A stretch of 64,000 nucleotides of DNA from Jatrophihabitans sp. GAS493 (GCF_900230215.1 NZ_LT907982.1:930001-994000); one strand, 5' to 3'. Counted from the first letter of the stretch, positions 49,263 through 59,491 are shown. Numbers and translations: made by a program. The notes: generated by a model from the sequence alone, not told the origin.

Positions 49263-50702
49263 TCAGCGTTCCCAGTCCCGCGCCTCCTGGTAGCCGAAGA
49301 ACGCCCGTTTGCGGATCAGTTCGGCCACCTCGACCGGCACCATCGCCTCCCAGCTCGGGTCGCCGGCGGCGATGCGCCGCAGCACGTCCCGGCTCAGGAT
49401 CGGCAGGTACTCGGGGTGGTAGTTGTCCAGCTCGACGAAGCTGCCGCGCCCAGCCAGGTAGTCATAGAGCGGCTGCAGCTCACTGGAGACCCGCAGCGTC
49501 TCCACGGTGACCGTCTCCTCGCCGGTCGAGTCTGAGCCGTCTGCGCCGGCCTTACGCATCGGATAGACGTAGAGCTTCAGATCGTTCTTGAACAGACGCC
49601 CGAAGCTCTCCAGGATCCCGCCCGGCAACTCCTGGTAGTTCGCCTCGTCGAAGAGATCGATCAGGCTGGGGACGCCCATGACGATGCCGATCGGCCCGTC
49701 GGTACGCCAGGCCAGGTAAGCGGCGAGGCGGTGGTAGGCGACGTAGTCGGAGATGAGCACCGTCATGCCGCAGGCGGCCAGCAGGTCGGCCCGGGCCAGG
49801 AAGTCGCGGCGGTCCACGTCGGCTCCGCCGGCCAGCAGGTTGGCCATCGTCAGTTCGGTGAGGCGCAGAAGTTCCCGTCCGGCGACGGTGGGCAGCGCCT
49901 TGAACTTCTCCTCAGCCGAGTCGAGCATGTCGATGTTGACCACGGTCGGCGGCCGAAAACTACCGCGTTCGACCAGGATGGCCTTCTTGCGCAGCACCTC
50001 GCTGGGCTGCAGCACCTCACGGTCGGGTCCGAACATAGCCGCGCCGGAGAGTCCGAGTTGCACGAGCTTCAGTGCCATCAGACGGTTATCCACCGAGCGG
50101 AATTCGATGCCACGGAACTGGATCATGTCGATCTCGATGCGATCAGTGGTGAGGCGGTCCAGCAGATTCTCGATCACCTGATCGGGCTCGTGATGCTCGA
50201 AGAACGCGCCGTGCAGGAGGTTCACCCCGACGATGCCCAGTGCCTCCTGCTGCAGCGAAGCCTCGTTGTCGAGCATCCGCACGTGCAGGATGATCTGGCT
50301 GGCCTCGTCGTTCGGGCTGGCCTGGAACTTCACGCCCATCCAGCCGTGGCACTCATTGCCACCCCGGTAGCTGCGGGCGACTACGGTGTCGGCGAAGGCG
50401 AAGAAGGCGGTGCTCTCGCCACGCGCCTCGGCCAGCCGGTCGACGTTGAGCTTGTACTCGTGGTCGAGCATCGCCTGCAGCCGGGACATCGAGACGTAGC
50501 GGCCGGACTTGCCGTAGACGGCGTCGCTGACCGCCATGTCGTAGGCGGAGATGGTCTTGGCGATGGTGCCGGCCGCCCCACCGGCCCGGAAGAACCAGCG
50601 CGCGACCTCCTGCCCGGCTCCGATCTCGGCAACCGTGCCGTACCAGCGCGGGTCGAGATTGATGCGCAGCGCCTTCTGATGGGTGTCGCCGACGATGTCC
50701 AT
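49263..50702 (-). CDS. Large conserved protein of unknown function (479 aa)
   Basis: A 479-residue soluble protein read from ATG 50700-50702 behind GGAG. The N-terminal part has ALRINLDPRWYGTVAEIGAGQEVARWFFRAGGAAGTIAKT and GKSGRYVSMSRLQAMLDHEY, regions I recognise as highly conserved across many bacterial phyla without a settled function. A middle region has IEIDMIQFRGIEFRSVDNRLMALKLVQLGL. The C-terminal part may bind a nucleotide or metal (ARADLLAACGMTVLISDYVAYHRLAAY). No catalytic motif can be named. It stands alone. Confidence 0.8.
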   Translation of the reverse strand: MDIVGDTHQKALRINLDPRWYGTVAEIGAGQEVARWFFRAGGAAGTIAKTISAYDMAVSDAVYGKSGRYVSMSRLQAMLDHEYKLNVDRLAEARGESTAFFAFADTVVARSYRGGNECHGWMGVKFQASPNDEASQIILHVRMLDNEASLQQEALGIVGVNLLHGAFFEHHEPDQVIENLLDRLTTDRIEIDMIQFRGIEFRSVDNRLMALKLVQLGLSGAAMFGPDREVLQPSEVLRKKAILVERGSFRPPTVVNIDMLDSAEEKFKALPTVAGRELLRLTELTMANLLAGGADVDRRDFLARADLLAACGMTVLISDYVAYHRLAAYLAWRTDGPIGIVMGVPSLIDLFDEANYQELPGGILESFGRLFKNDLKLYVYPMRKAGADGSDSTGEETVTVETLRVSSELQPLYDYLAGRGSFVELDNYHPEYLPILSRDVLRRIAAGDPSWEAMVPVEVAELIRKRAFFGYQEARDWER

Positions 50703-50856
50703 GCTGGGCTCCGTTCGCGGTGGGCGATCCGTGCGGTGTCCGGGCAGCGGCTTCGGTGACGCCGCGCTCACGATAACCCGCGCGCCCACTCCCTCCCAAT
50801 CGATCCGATCGGCCCGGTGATCGCGAATAGCAGTGGCGCATCGCCGTGATCTGGGT

Positions 50857-52725
50857 TCAGGGGGTCCGCTGGCTCAGGTCGTAGACGATCGAGGTCCCGA
50901 CCTGCATCCGGCGAAAGTACTTGTGGACCCACCGACGGATCGCGGTCGACGTGGCGTTGAGTTGGGGCGCGGTGCCGTTCGGTCCGAAAACGTCGAGAAA
51001 ATAGCCGATCTCGCCCCGTTTGACGTCACTCTGGAACTGCTTGAGCGTCGGTGTCGCGTCAGCGTCCTCGAAGCCGCCGATCGCCATGATCGGCAGTCCA
51101 CCCGAGTCGAGCTCAAGATTCGCCACCTTCTGCGAGGTGATCGCGGCCAGCACCCAGCGGTCGCGATTCTGGCGGAGCAGTGCGATCAGGTCGACCACGC
51201 TGCGGCCGGGTGGCCCCGGTGGCTTGCTGGCCGCGCGCACCCCGGCCATCGGGTTGGTACCGGTCTGGACCAGGGAGGCGGTCTGCAGCGAGAGACCGAG
51301 CGGCGCCACCAGCAGCGCGACCACCGCCACTGCGGCGACGACCTGCGGTCGAAGGACGATGCTGCGCACCGGAGCGCCCGTCCGCCAACTCCCCAGACTC
51401 GCCATCATCAGACTCGCCAACATCAGTGTCGCCCCGGCGACAGAGGCGCCCAGCGCGATGTAGCGGAGCTCCGGCTGCCAGTTTGGGAGACGGCCAAGCA
51501 GCAGCCAGGCCGTCCAGCCGGTGCCGATCAGGGTGAGCGCAGCTACGAGCTGAATCAGCGGCTCCCCTCGGCGCGGCCAGAGCTCGCCGGCGCCGGCGGC
51601 CACCAGTGCGCAGCTGGCGGGGGCCAGTTGCACCGTGTAGTAGGCGTGGCTGGGGCCGCTCATGAAGCTCAGTACGACGCCGGTGACGACGAGCCAGCCA
51701 CCCCAGAGCAGCAGACTCGCCGCCGCCGGGTCGAAGGGTCGGCGATCCGGCAGTGCTCGGCGGTGACGCCACGCCCAGGCCAGCACCAGCAGCGCGACGA
51801 AAGCCGGCGGCAGCAGCCAGGCGATCTGGCCACCGAGTTGCTCGCTGAACAGCCGCCCGGGTCCGGGGGCGCCACTGAACCGGGATCCCGCGACGCTGGC
51901 TCCGTCGAGTCGACCGACCCCGTTGGCCCCTAGCGCCAGACCCAACGGCGTGTTGTCCTTGGAGCCGCCGATGTAGGGGCGGCCTGACGCCGGCCAGAGC
52001 GTCACGATGAGCACCCACCAGCCGGCGCTGGCCAGGAAGGCCAGCAGTGCGGCCGTGAGCTGGAGCAGGCGTCGCGTCAGGCTGGCCTGAGCCGTCAGCA
52101 GGTAGGCGAGCGCGATGCCGGGGATGAGGGTCAGGGGTTGGAGGCCCTTGGCCAGGAACGCGAATCCGAGCGCGGAGCCGGCCAGCAGTAGCCAACCGGT
52201 CGACGCCGACTCGATCGCCCGTACCGTGCAGTACCCGGCGAGGACCAGCAGCAGCGCCATGGCGGCGTCGGGGTTGTTGAAGCGGAACATCGCCACCGCG
52301 ACCGGCGTGACCGCCAAGGCGGCTCCGGCCAGCAGTCCCGCTCCGCGGCCGTACCAGCGACTCACCGCCGCGTAGAGCAGTGCCACCGCCGCGACACCTT
52401 CCAGCGCCTGCGGAGCCAGCATGCTCCATGACGAGAAGCCGAAGATCCGACCCGAGAGCTCCATGATCCAGAGCGACGCCGGCGGCTTGTCGACGGTGAT
52501 GAAGTTGGAGCGGTCCAATGACCCGAAGAAGAAGGCCTTCCAGCTCTGCGTACCGGCTTGGACGGCCGCCGCGTAGAAACTGTTGGCATAACGCGACGCC
52601 GACAGCCGCCAGAGATAGAGCACGGCGGTCGCGACGAGCAGGACCGCGAGCCCCAGACGGTGCCGGAGCTCGACGTCGGGGACGGGGCCGTGCCCGAGCT
52701 CGCGATCGGTTCGAGTGCTGGTCAT
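50857..52725 (-). CDS. GT39-type membrane glycosyltransferase (ArnT-like)
   Basis: A 622-residue polytopic membrane protein. The early outside loop has the catalytic-type DRSNFITVDKPPASLWIMEL (DKPP acid motif of GT39/GT83 lipid-linked sugar transferases). About 12 hydrophobic spans follow, and a C-terminal soluble domain of about 120 residues (PPGRSVVDLIALLRQNRDRWVLAAITSQKVANLELDSGGLPIMAIGGF in outline). It probably moves a sugar from a polyprenyl phosphate to a wall glycan or protein. The start is ATG 52723-52725, and the ribosome site is weak. Confidence 0.85.
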   Translation of the reverse strand: MTSTRTDRELGHGPVPDVELRHRLGLAVLLVATAVLYLWRLSASRYANSFYAAAVQAGTQSWKAFFFGSLDRSNFITVDKPPASLWIMELSGRIFGFSSWSMLAPQALEGVAAVALLYAAVSRWYGRGAGLLAGAALAVTPVAVAMFRFNNPDAAMALLLVLAGYCTVRAIESASTGWLLLAGSALGFAFLAKGLQPLTLIPGIALAYLLTAQASLTRRLLQLTAALLAFLASAGWWVLIVTLWPASGRPYIGGSKDNTPLGLALGANGVGRLDGASVAGSRFSGAPGPGRLFSEQLGGQIAWLLPPAFVALLVLAWAWRHRRALPDRRPFDPAAASLLLWGGWLVVTGVVLSFMSGPSHAYYTVQLAPASCALVAAGAGELWPRRGEPLIQLVAALTLIGTGWTAWLLLGRLPNWQPELRYIALGASVAGATLMLASLMMASLGSWRTGAPVRSIVLRPQVVAAVAVVALLVAPLGLSLQTASLVQTGTNPMAGVRAASKPPGPPGRSVVDLIALLRQNRDRWVLAAITSQKVANLELDSGGLPIMAIGGFEDADATPTLKQFQSDVKRGEIGYFLDVFGPNGTAPQLNATSTAIRRWVHKYFRRMQVGTSIVYDLSQRTP

Positions 52726-52872
52726 CGACCAAACCAGGCGGACGACGAAGCGGGTGCGGACACCCGCCCATTGCACCGCAGCCCACCTGTGGGGGTCCGG
52801 AGAACCGAGCTGCGTTCTTGGCAGCACGACCGGCAATCCCCGGTCATCCCGGCAAAACCGGGGAAGCAGAGC

Positions 52873-52903
52873 GCGGCGGCCCCACCCGGAGTGGGACCGC
52901 CGC
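52873..52903 (-). terminator. pckG terminator hairpin
   Basis: GCGGCGG-c-CCCAC pairs with GTGGG-a-CCGCCGC around a five-base loop, 48 bases beyond the pckG stop. A second hairpin CCCCGGT/ACCGGGG lies at 52838-52863. Confidence 0.55.
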
Positions 52904-52950
52904 GAAGAGTGCTATTCGAGGTGGCGATTCGAGCTCAAGCCGCCCGGTTA

Positions 52951-54774
52951 CTACTCGGCCAGCCGCAGCTTCAGCGAAGCGAGTTCGTCCTGCAGCGACG
53001 TCGGAAGCTGGCTGCCAATCTTCTCGAACCACTCGTCGATCTGCGGCAGCTCGTTGCGCCACTCGTCAACGTCCACCTTGACGGCGATGGCGAGCTGCTC
53101 CTCCGTCATGTCCAGACCCTCGACGTCGAGTGAGCCCGGCGTCGGGACCCGGCCGATCGGGGTGTCGATGGCGGCCGCCGTACCGGCGATGCGCTCCAGC
53201 GCCCACTTGATGACCCGGATGTTCTCACCGAAGCCCGGCCAGACGAACTTGTTGTTCTCGTCGCGGCGGAACCAGTTGACGTAGAAGATCTTCGGCAGCT
53301 TGACCGCGTCGGCGCTCTTGCCGACCTCGATCCAGTGCGCGAAGTAGTCACCGGCGTTGTAGCCGATGAACGGGAGCATCGCCATCGGGTCACGACGCAC
53401 GACTCCGACCGCACCGGTGGCGGCGGCGGTGGTCTCCGAGGAGAGGGTCGCCCCCATGAAGACACCGTGCTGCCAGTCGCGAGCCTCGGTGACCAACGGG
53501 ACCGTGTCGCGGCGACGCCCGCCGAAGAAGATCGCGTCCAGCGGCACGCCGTTCGGGTCGTCCCACTCGGCGGCCTTCGTGTCGCACTGCGAGATAGGGG
53601 TGCAGTAGCGGGAGTTCGGGTGGCTGGAGAGGCCCTCCGACTCGGGCGTCCAATCGTTGCCCTTCCAGTCGGTGAGGTGCGCCGGCGGCTCGCCCATGCC
53701 CTCCCACCAGATGTCCCCGTCGTCGGTCAGGGCGACGTTGGTGAAGAGCGAGTTGCCCTTGGCGATGGTGCGCATCGCGTTCGGGTTGGTGTGGAAGTCG
53801 GTGCCTGGGGCAACGCCGAAGAAGCCGAACTCGGGGTTGACGGCGTAGAAGCGGCCGTCCTCTCCGATACGGATCCAGGCGATGTCGTCGCCGATGGTCT
53901 CAAGCTTCCAGCCCGGCAGCGTCGGCTCGAGCATGGCCAGGTTCGTCTTGCCGCAGGCCGACGGGAAGGCGGCGGCGATGTAGGAGACCTTGTTCTCCGG
54001 AGAGGTGACCTTGGCGATGAGCATGTGCTCGGCCAGCCAACCCTCGTCACGGGCCTTCACCGATGCGATGCGCAGCGAGTAACACTTTTTGCCGAGCAGG
54101 GCGTTGCCGCCGTATCCCGATCCGTAGGACCAGATGAGGCGCTCCTCCGGGAACTGCACGATGTACTTGGTGTCGTTGCACGGCCACGCGACATCGGCCT
54201 GACCGGGCTCCAGCGGAGCGCCGACCGAGTGCAGGCCTGGAACGAAGTCGGCGTCTTCTCCGAAGAGGGCCAGTGCCTTCGACCCGAGGCGCGTCATGAT
54301 GTGCATCGAGGCGACGACGTAGGCCGAGTCGGTGATCTCGGCGCCGAGCATCGGCTCCTTGGCGTCGAGCGGGCCCATGCAGTACGGAATGACGTACATG
54401 GTTCGCCCGCGCATGGCACCGCGGAAGTGCTCGGTGAGGAGCACCTTCATGTCGTCGGGGTCCATCCAGTTGTTGGTGGCACCGGCGTCGCGCGGGTCGC
54501 GGGAGCAGATGTAGGTGCGGTCTTCGACCCGGGCGACGTCCGTCGGGTCGGAGGCGCAGTAGAACGAGTTGGGCTTGATGTCTTCGTTGAGCTTGACGAA
54601 GGTGCCGGCGGCGACCAGCGCATCGGTGACTCGGACCCATTCCTCGGGTGAACCGTCAACCCAGGTAATGGAGTCGGGCTGGAGTAGCTCAGCCGATTCA
54701 CGAACCCACGCGAGGAGCCGGGCATGGCTGGTCGGCGCGTCTTCCAAGCCGATAATAGTTGCGGAACTCGTCAT
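52951..54774 (-). CDS. pckG: Phosphoenolpyruvate carboxykinase (GTP)
   Basis: A 607-residue GTP-type PEPCK. The P-loop is [17 protein letters not shown] (the kinase-1a loop with the reactive cysteine), followed by [31 protein letters not shown]. It converts oxaloacetate to PEP and commands gluconeogenesis. The length is as expected. ATG 54774 has GGAGAT upstream. The leader region holds a perfect TCTTGT-C-ACAAGA repeat (54887-54899), a possible operator. Confidence 0.97.
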   Translation of the reverse strand: MTSSATIIGLEDAPTSHARLLAWVRESAELLQPDSITWVDGSPEEWVRVTDALVAAGTFVKLNEDIKPNSFYCASDPTDVARVEDRTYICSRDPRDAGATNNWMDPDDMKVLLTEHFRGAMRGRTMYVIPYCMGPLDAKEPMLGAEITDSAYVVASMHIMTRLGSKALALFGEDADFVPGLHSVGAPLEPGQADVAWPCNDTKYIVQFPEERLIWSYGSGYGGNALLGKKCYSLRIASVKARDEGWLAEHMLIAKVTSPENKVSYIAAAFPSACGKTNLAMLEPTLPGWKLETIGDDIAWIRIGEDGRFYAVNPEFGFFGVAPGTDFHTNPNAMRTIAKGNSLFTNVALTDDGDIWWEGMGEPPAHLTDWKGNDWTPESEGLSSHPNSRYCTPISQCDTKAAEWDDPNGVPLDAIFFGGRRRDTVPLVTEARDWQHGVFMGATLSSETTAAATGAVGVVRRDPMAMLPFIGYNAGDYFAHWIEVGKSADAVKLPKIFYVNWFRRDENNKFVWPGFGENIRVIKWALERIAGTAAAIDTPIGRVPTPGSLDVEGLDMTEEQLAIAVKVDVDEWRNELPQIDEWFEKIGSQLPTSLQDELASLKLRLAE

Positions 54775-54886
54775 ACTGATCTCCTAGACAGTCGGCATTG
54801 ACTGATCGTGAATTGCGAATGAATCGCACCGGAATCATCAGACTTTATCCGCTGTAATCGCTTGCAAATGGGCCTTCGTCTGCGTC

Positions 54887-54899
54887 TCTTGTCACAAGA
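54887..54899. promoter_or_regulatory. Inverted repeat upstream of pckG, possible operator
   Basis: TCTTGT-C-ACAAGA, 113 bases upstream of the pckG start. A carbon-source regulator could bind here. The rest of the 237-base gap shows no gene. Confidence 0.3.
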
Positions 54900-54982
54900 A
54901 GGCACTCAGGGTGTCACTAAATCGATCTAGTAGGCGTGGGCCTCGTCACGATGCCTTCGCTGTGCCGTCAAGCCGCGGGTCA

Positions 54983-55020
54983 ACGGGCGTCAAGACGCTG
55001 ATCGACGGGCGTCAAGACGC
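54983..55020 (-). repeat. Two 16-base direct repeats at the end of tldE
   Basis: ACGGGCGTCAAGACGC at 54983-54998 and 55005-55020. Each contains the palindrome GCGTC-AA-GACGC. The second overlaps the stop of the tldE-type gene. It may help end transcription. Confidence 0.6.
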
Positions 55021-56400
55021 CTTACTCACCGTTGACATGTTGAAGTCGGCAACCCGCACCGGAGGCATGCTGGCCCGGGTGAAGTAGTCACTCCACTCCC
55101 GCGGCAGCGTGTGCACGCTCTGCCCCACTTCGGTGATCCGGCCCAGCAGGTCGATCGGTGATTCATTGAAGCGGAAGTTGTTCACCGCCCCGACCACCTT
55201 GCCGTCCTCGATGAGGTAGACGCCGTCACGAGTGAGCCCGGTGAGCAGCAGCGTCTGGGGGTCGACCTCCCGGATGTACCAGAGGCAGGTCAGCAGCAGG
55301 CCGCGCTTGGTGGAGGCGATCATCTCCTCCAGCGAAGCCGTGCCACCGCCTTCGAGAATGAGGTTGCCGGTCATCAGGCGCGGCGGCTCTGCACTGCGCT
55401 GCGCCCAGGAACGGCTGCGGGCCAGGTTGCTGAGGACGCCGTCGCGGATCCAGTCGATGGGTGAGATCTCGGCACCGTTGTCGAAGACCGACTGGGTGCC
55501 GGCCTCGGATGAGGTGACGATCTCGAACGGGGCGCATTCGATTCCAGCCGCGGCCGGGTCCGAGCGCAGCGTGAGCGGGAGGGTGGCCAGCCGCTCGCCG
55601 ATTCGGGTCGCGCCGTCGGGACCGGCGAAGACGCTGCGACCCTCCTCAGCGTCCCGCGACGAGGTGGACCAGTAGGCGTCGATCAACAGATCGGCGACGG
55701 CGGTCGGCGGCAGGATCGTCTCGTACCTACCGGCCGGCAGCGAGATGGAGTTGGCCGCCCAATCCAGGCGGGTATGCAGCTCGTCGGTGAGGGCCGTGAC
55801 GTCGATGTCGCTGAAGCTGGTGGTGTGCGCACCGATCCAGGCCGAGCGGGCGAAGTCACCGGACTTGGCGTTGATCTCAACCCGGCCGTTGGGCTGGTCG
55901 TAGCGGCGGCGCAGCCCGGTGGAGCTGGCGACGAAGGTGGAGCTGAGTTGGTGCTCGGCGAAACCGAAGAGCAGCCGGTCGCTGCCCCGCGCCTTGTCGA
56001 AGGCCTGACCGAGGGCCGTCGCGAAGTCGGCGAACACCGTGACGCTGGTCTGCGCCGGATCGTCGGCGTATCCCGCGTCAGGTGCCCCGGCCTCGATCAG
56101 TGGCATGACGTCCTCAGCCGGTCCGGAGGCCCGGGCCGCCGCCTCGCTCTCGGAGACCAGCGCGCCGAGCTCCTCAGCTGTGGTGACCGAGCGGGTGATA
56201 ACGCCGACGCCGGTGCCGGCGTCGCTGCGGATCAGGGAGATGACCGCCATCGAGCGCGAGGTCATCTGCCCATTGGTGGTGAGGTTGTTGTTGGCCCAAC
56301 GCAGATTCGTCTCGCTGTGCTCGGTGGCCACGACGATGCAGTCGTCGGCCGTTGAGACGAGTAGCGCCTGCTCGACAAGTTCCTGGATCTGAGCCATCAA
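55012..56400 (-). CDS. tldE: TldE/PmbA-type metalloprotease partner
   Basis: A 462-residue member of the TldD/PmbA family that lacks the HExxxH metal site, so it is the TldE partner. Family segments include TDDCIVVATEHSETNLRWANNNLTTNG-like N-terminal strands and GLLLTCLWYIREVDPQTLLLTGLTRDGVYLIEDGKVVGAVNNFRFNESP in outline. It works with TldD to cut small peptides, such as modified RiPP leaders in other bacteria. The start overlaps the tldD stop by four bases. No RiPP precursor or maturase was seen nearby. Confidence 0.9.
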   Translation of the reverse strand: MMAQIQELVEQALLVSTADDCIVVATEHSETNLRWANNNLTTNGQMTSRSMAVISLIRSDAGTGVGVITRSVTTAEELGALVSESEAAARASGPAEDVMPLIEAGAPDAGYADDPAQTSVTVFADFATALGQAFDKARGSDRLLFGFAEHQLSSTFVASSTGLRRRYDQPNGRVEINAKSGDFARSAWIGAHTTSFSDIDVTALTDELHTRLDWAANSISLPAGRYETILPPTAVADLLIDAYWSTSSRDAEEGRSVFAGPDGATRIGERLATLPLTLRSDPAAAGIECAPFEIVTSSEAGTQSVFDNGAEISPIDWIRDGVLSNLARSRSWAQRSAEPPRLMTGNLILEGGGTASLEEMIASTKRGLLLTCLWYIREVDPQTLLLTGLTRDGVYLIEDGKVVGAVNNFRFNESPIDLLGRITEVGQSVHTLPREWSDYFTRASMPPVRVADFNMSTVSKAS

Positions 56401-57923
56401 CGGCCTCCCTCAGCCTGGGTGTTGAGCACGTTGACGCCTCGGAAGAGCGCGGACGGGCAGCCGTGCGAGACCGCGGCGACCTGCCCGGGCTGCCCCTTGC
56501 CACAGTTGAAGGCGCCACCCAAGACGTAGGTCTCGGGCCCTCCGACGGCCTCCATCGAGCCCCAGAAGTCCGTGGTGGTGGCCTGGTAGGCCACGTCGCG
56601 CAGCTGCCCGGCCAGCTTGCCGTCCTCGATCGCGTAGAACCGCTGCCCGGTGAACTGGAAGTTGTAGCGCTGCATGTCGATCGACCAGGAGCGGTCGCCG
56701 AGGATGTAGATGCCCCGCTCGACCCGGGAGATCAGCTCCTCGGTGGAGGGGCCGTCGGGCTCCGGCTGCAGGGAGACGTTGGCCATCCGCTGCAGCGGAA
56801 TATGCCCGGAGGAGTCAGCGAAGGCGCAGCCGTTCGAGCGGGGACCCGAGCCGGGCTGGGCGGCCAGGTTGTTGTCCTGAGCCATCTGCCGGTTGAGCTG
56901 ATACCCGACCAGGGTGCCACCGGAGACGATGTCGAACGACTGCGTCTGCACGCCCTCGTCGTCGTAGCCGATGGTGGCCAGGCCGTGCGGCACCGTCCGG
57001 TCGCCGACGACGTTCAGAGCCGCGCTGCCGTACTCCAGCGAACCGAGTTGGTCCAGCGTGGCGAAGGAGGTTCCGGCGTAGGCCGCCTCGTACCCCAGTG
57101 CGCGGTCGAGCTCGGTGGCGTGCCCGATCGACTCGTGGATGGTCAGCCAGAGGTTGGACGGGTGGATGACCAGGTCGTAACTGCCCGCGGCCACGGTCGG
57201 AGCCTTCGCGTGCTCGGAGAGCAGGCCGGGCAGCTCGCCCAACTCGGCCTCGAAGTCCCAGCCGGTTCCGGTGAGGTACTCCCAGCCGCGCCCGACCGGT
57301 GGGGCGAGAGTACGCATCGAGAAGAACGCGCCGGCCGCCCGATCGACGTGCACGCCGGTGAACTGGGGGTGAATTCGCACCCGCTGCTGGGTGGTCGAGG
57401 TGCCGCTGGAGTCGGCGTAGAACTTGTTCTCGATCACCTGCATCAGCATCGCGTCGGCGTGGTCGACCCCGTCCCCGGCCAGCAGCCGCTCGCTCAACTC
57501 GACCATCCGGGCGACCCGCTCGCTCTCCGGGATGTCGAAGGGATTGACCTCGTAGGCCGAGATCCAGGTCGCCCCCGGGTAGGAGGGCTCGGGAGCCAGT
57601 AGCACCGGCTCGCTGCTCAATACCCGGCTGACTTTCGCGGTGGCCACGGCCTGCTCGGCGAGCCCGGCGGCCGCCTCCGGAGTGCGGGCGATCCCACTGG
57701 CGAAGCCCCAGGCCCCGTTGTGAATCACGCGAACCGCGAGCCCGAGATCCTCGCTGTCGCTGCTGGAGTCCAGCGCCGCATCCCGGATGCTCAACATCGC
57801 CGTGCGGATCCGTTCGAGGCGGAAGTCGGCATGCTCAGCACCGAGCTCCGCCGCCCTGGTCAGCGCCGCGTCGGCCAGTGCGGTCAGCGGAAGCGCGACG
57901 AACGAGGGATCGAGTTCAGCCAT
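56397..57923 (-). CDS. tldD: TldD metalloprotease subunit
   Basis: A 508-residue zinc protease subunit. The metal site is LTIHESIGHATELDRALGYE (HExxxH) near residue 250, followed by AGTSFATLDQLGSLEYGS. The C-terminal end has a conserved TFVLGGAFNCGKGQPGQ-like region (ETYVLGGAFNCGKGQPGQVA). The start is ATG 57921-57923. The subunits form a heterodimer with an inner chamber. The gene pair is common in actinobacteria. Confidence 0.92.
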   Translation of the reverse strand: MAELDPSFVALPLTALADAALTRAAELGAEHADFRLERIRTAMLSIRDAALDSSSDSEDLGLAVRVIHNGAWGFASGIARTPEAAAGLAEQAVATAKVSRVLSSEPVLLAPEPSYPGATWISAYEVNPFDIPESERVARMVELSERLLAGDGVDHADAMLMQVIENKFYADSSGTSTTQQRVRIHPQFTGVHVDRAAGAFFSMRTLAPPVGRGWEYLTGTGWDFEAELGELPGLLSEHAKAPTVAAGSYDLVIHPSNLWLTIHESIGHATELDRALGYEAAYAGTSFATLDQLGSLEYGSAALNVVGDRTVPHGLATIGYDDEGVQTQSFDIVSGGTLVGYQLNRQMAQDNNLAAQPGSGPRSNGCAFADSSGHIPLQRMANVSLQPEPDGPSTEELISRVERGIYILGDRSWSIDMQRYNFQFTGQRFYAIEDGKLAGQLRDVAYQATTTDFWGSMEAVGGPETYVLGGAFNCGKGQPGQVAAVSHGCPSALFRGVNVLNTQAEGGR

Positions 57924-57991
57924 GCGTAGCAACCTACCGGGGAGGCATGACAATTCTTCGCTGGCCGGCCCGACGGGCCGGGACGGCACCC

Positions 57992-59416
57992 TCAGCAGGC
58001 GGAGAGGCCGCCGAAGTAACCCTTGTTGAACGCGGTGATCCGGGTCAACCCGGTGGTACCGCGTTCGCCGAGGGCCTGGTTGGTCCCCACCACCGAGAGC
58101 ACGGCGGTGGTGGCCTCATCCATGTCCGAGGGAGAGAGGTAGAAGCCGCCCTGGGCTTCGCTCGACGGCACGTTGACCGAGGCCGCGTAGGCGCCGGTGT
58201 AGCAGCTGGCACTGATCAGCGCGGTCGAATCGTCGAGTGAACGGCTGAACAGCTGCGAGCGCACCGCGAGCCCCCATCCGTAGGCCAGCAGTGTGCCGAG
58301 TGAGAAGTCTCCGGCTTGGTAGGCCCGCTGGGCGAGCGCCGTGCTGTAGTACACCGTGTTGTCGTCCGGGCAGTAGGCGAACTGCGTCTGCGGATGCGTT
58401 GCGCACGGCGGGTGGTCGGCCTGGGCGATCTTCACATCCGACCACGGCTTGCCTATCGTCTTGGCCGCGCTGCGCCAGAACTGGTTGAGGTCCGGCTCCA
58501 GGCCACCGCCACCGCCGCCGCTCGGGTTCACCGGCGCCTGGTTGAGGACCTGAGCCATCGGCTGATTGCCGCCCTGGGTGTAGTCGGCGTCGCTGGTGTA
58601 GCCCCGCTCGGTGAAGGAGCGGTCGGCCCACTTGTCGCTGAAACAGGCCTTCACGCCTTCGTTGATTCCAGTTGCGAAGGCGCCGACCCGGTCGAACCCG
58701 TTGCCATGGGTGCCGCTGTCGCTCTCCGAGTGCGGCTCCGGGTCGCGGAGCTGGATGTAGCCGACCAGCACCTCGTCCAGCGCGGCCTGGGTGACCCGCA
58801 CGTGCGATGACTTGAAGTTCATCACCCACGCCGTGAATGCACCCGCAGCGCAGTCGGCCTGGGTCTCCTTGGCGATGGAGGACTGAGCGTGCATGATGCC
58901 GAGACGGGCCTGAATCGCGTGCCCGAACTCATGGGCGAACATGGCCGCGACGAAATAGGGGCCGTACTCCTTAGCCAATTTCGGGATCAGCCCGACCCGG
59001 TCGTAGGCGATGGAGTCGTCAAGTGAGCAGTAGAAGGCGTTATCCTCGACGATTCTGATGCCGACCTCGGCGATGCAGGCGTTCCGCTCGGCCGACGGCG
59101 TCGGTGCCGTGTCGTCAACCGAGTAGATGTCGCCCTTGAGCGAGCTGAGGCTCTTCCCGCCGGAGATGCTGGGGTAGTTGAGCCGCCAGAACGCCTCGAT
59201 GTCGGTGAGCGCGTTCTTGGCCAGCCGGTCGAAGTCGGTGGTGGTCGAGCCCTGGATGCTGAGGTTGGCGTCCGGGGCCAGCGGCGGGATCCCGGAGGTG
59301 GCCTGGCCGCTGACCAGGTCCGAGCATCCGGCCAGCGCGAGGGTAAGGGCGATCATCACCGTGCTGACGAGCAGCGGGACCCAGCGTCGTGAGGCGACGC
59401 GACTCCGGTGTTGCAT
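57992..59416 (-). CDS. Zinc-peptidase lipoprotein with a second, inactive copy of the domain
   Basis: A 474-residue exported lipoprotein. A signal peptide ends in the lipobox LALAGC (Cys30). The first half is a neutral zinc metallopeptidase domain with AFYCSLDDSIAYD and the catalytic FAHEFGHAIQ (HExxH) plus QADCAAGAF. The second half repeats the pattern: FAYCPDDNTVYY, LLAYGWGLAVRSQL (no HExxH) and ISASCYTGAYAASV, so it is a degenerate duplicate. A glycine-rich linker (SGGGGGGLEP) separates the halves. The substrate is unknown. Confidence 0.87.
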   Translation of the reverse strand: MQHRSRVASRRWVPLLVSTVMIALTLALAGCSDLVSGQATSGIPPLAPDANLSIQGSTTTDFDRLAKNALTDIEAFWRLNYPSISGGKSLSSLKGDIYSVDDTAPTPSAERNACIAEVGIRIVEDNAFYCSLDDSIAYDRVGLIPKLAKEYGPYFVAAMFAHEFGHAIQARLGIMHAQSSIAKETQADCAAGAFTAWVMNFKSSHVRVTQAALDEVLVGYIQLRDPEPHSESDSGTHGNGFDRVGAFATGINEGVKACFSDKWADRSFTERGYTSDADYTQGGNQPMAQVLNQAPVNPSGGGGGGLEPDLNQFWRSAAKTIGKPWSDVKIAQADHPPCATHPQTQFAYCPDDNTVYYSTALAQRAYQAGDFSLGTLLAYGWGLAVRSQLFSRSLDDSTALISASCYTGAYAASVNVPSSEAQGGFYLSPSDMDEATTAVLSVVGTNQALGERGTTGLTRITAFNKGYFGGLSAC

Positions 59417-59491
59417 GTGAGCCGATCCCTCCGGTGGGGCCCTGAATTACCCAACTGACCACGCGAATATTGCCGCGCATCAGGCAAAAGT

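Noticed and set aside
53335-54651. A 438-codon plus-strand frame inside pckG
   Set aside because: Antisense shadow of a clear PEPCK gene.
55012-57923. TldD/TldE as part of a RiPP peptide cluster
   Set aside because: No precursor peptide, radical-SAM or cyclodehydratase gene lies nearby; the pair is common in genomes without such clusters.
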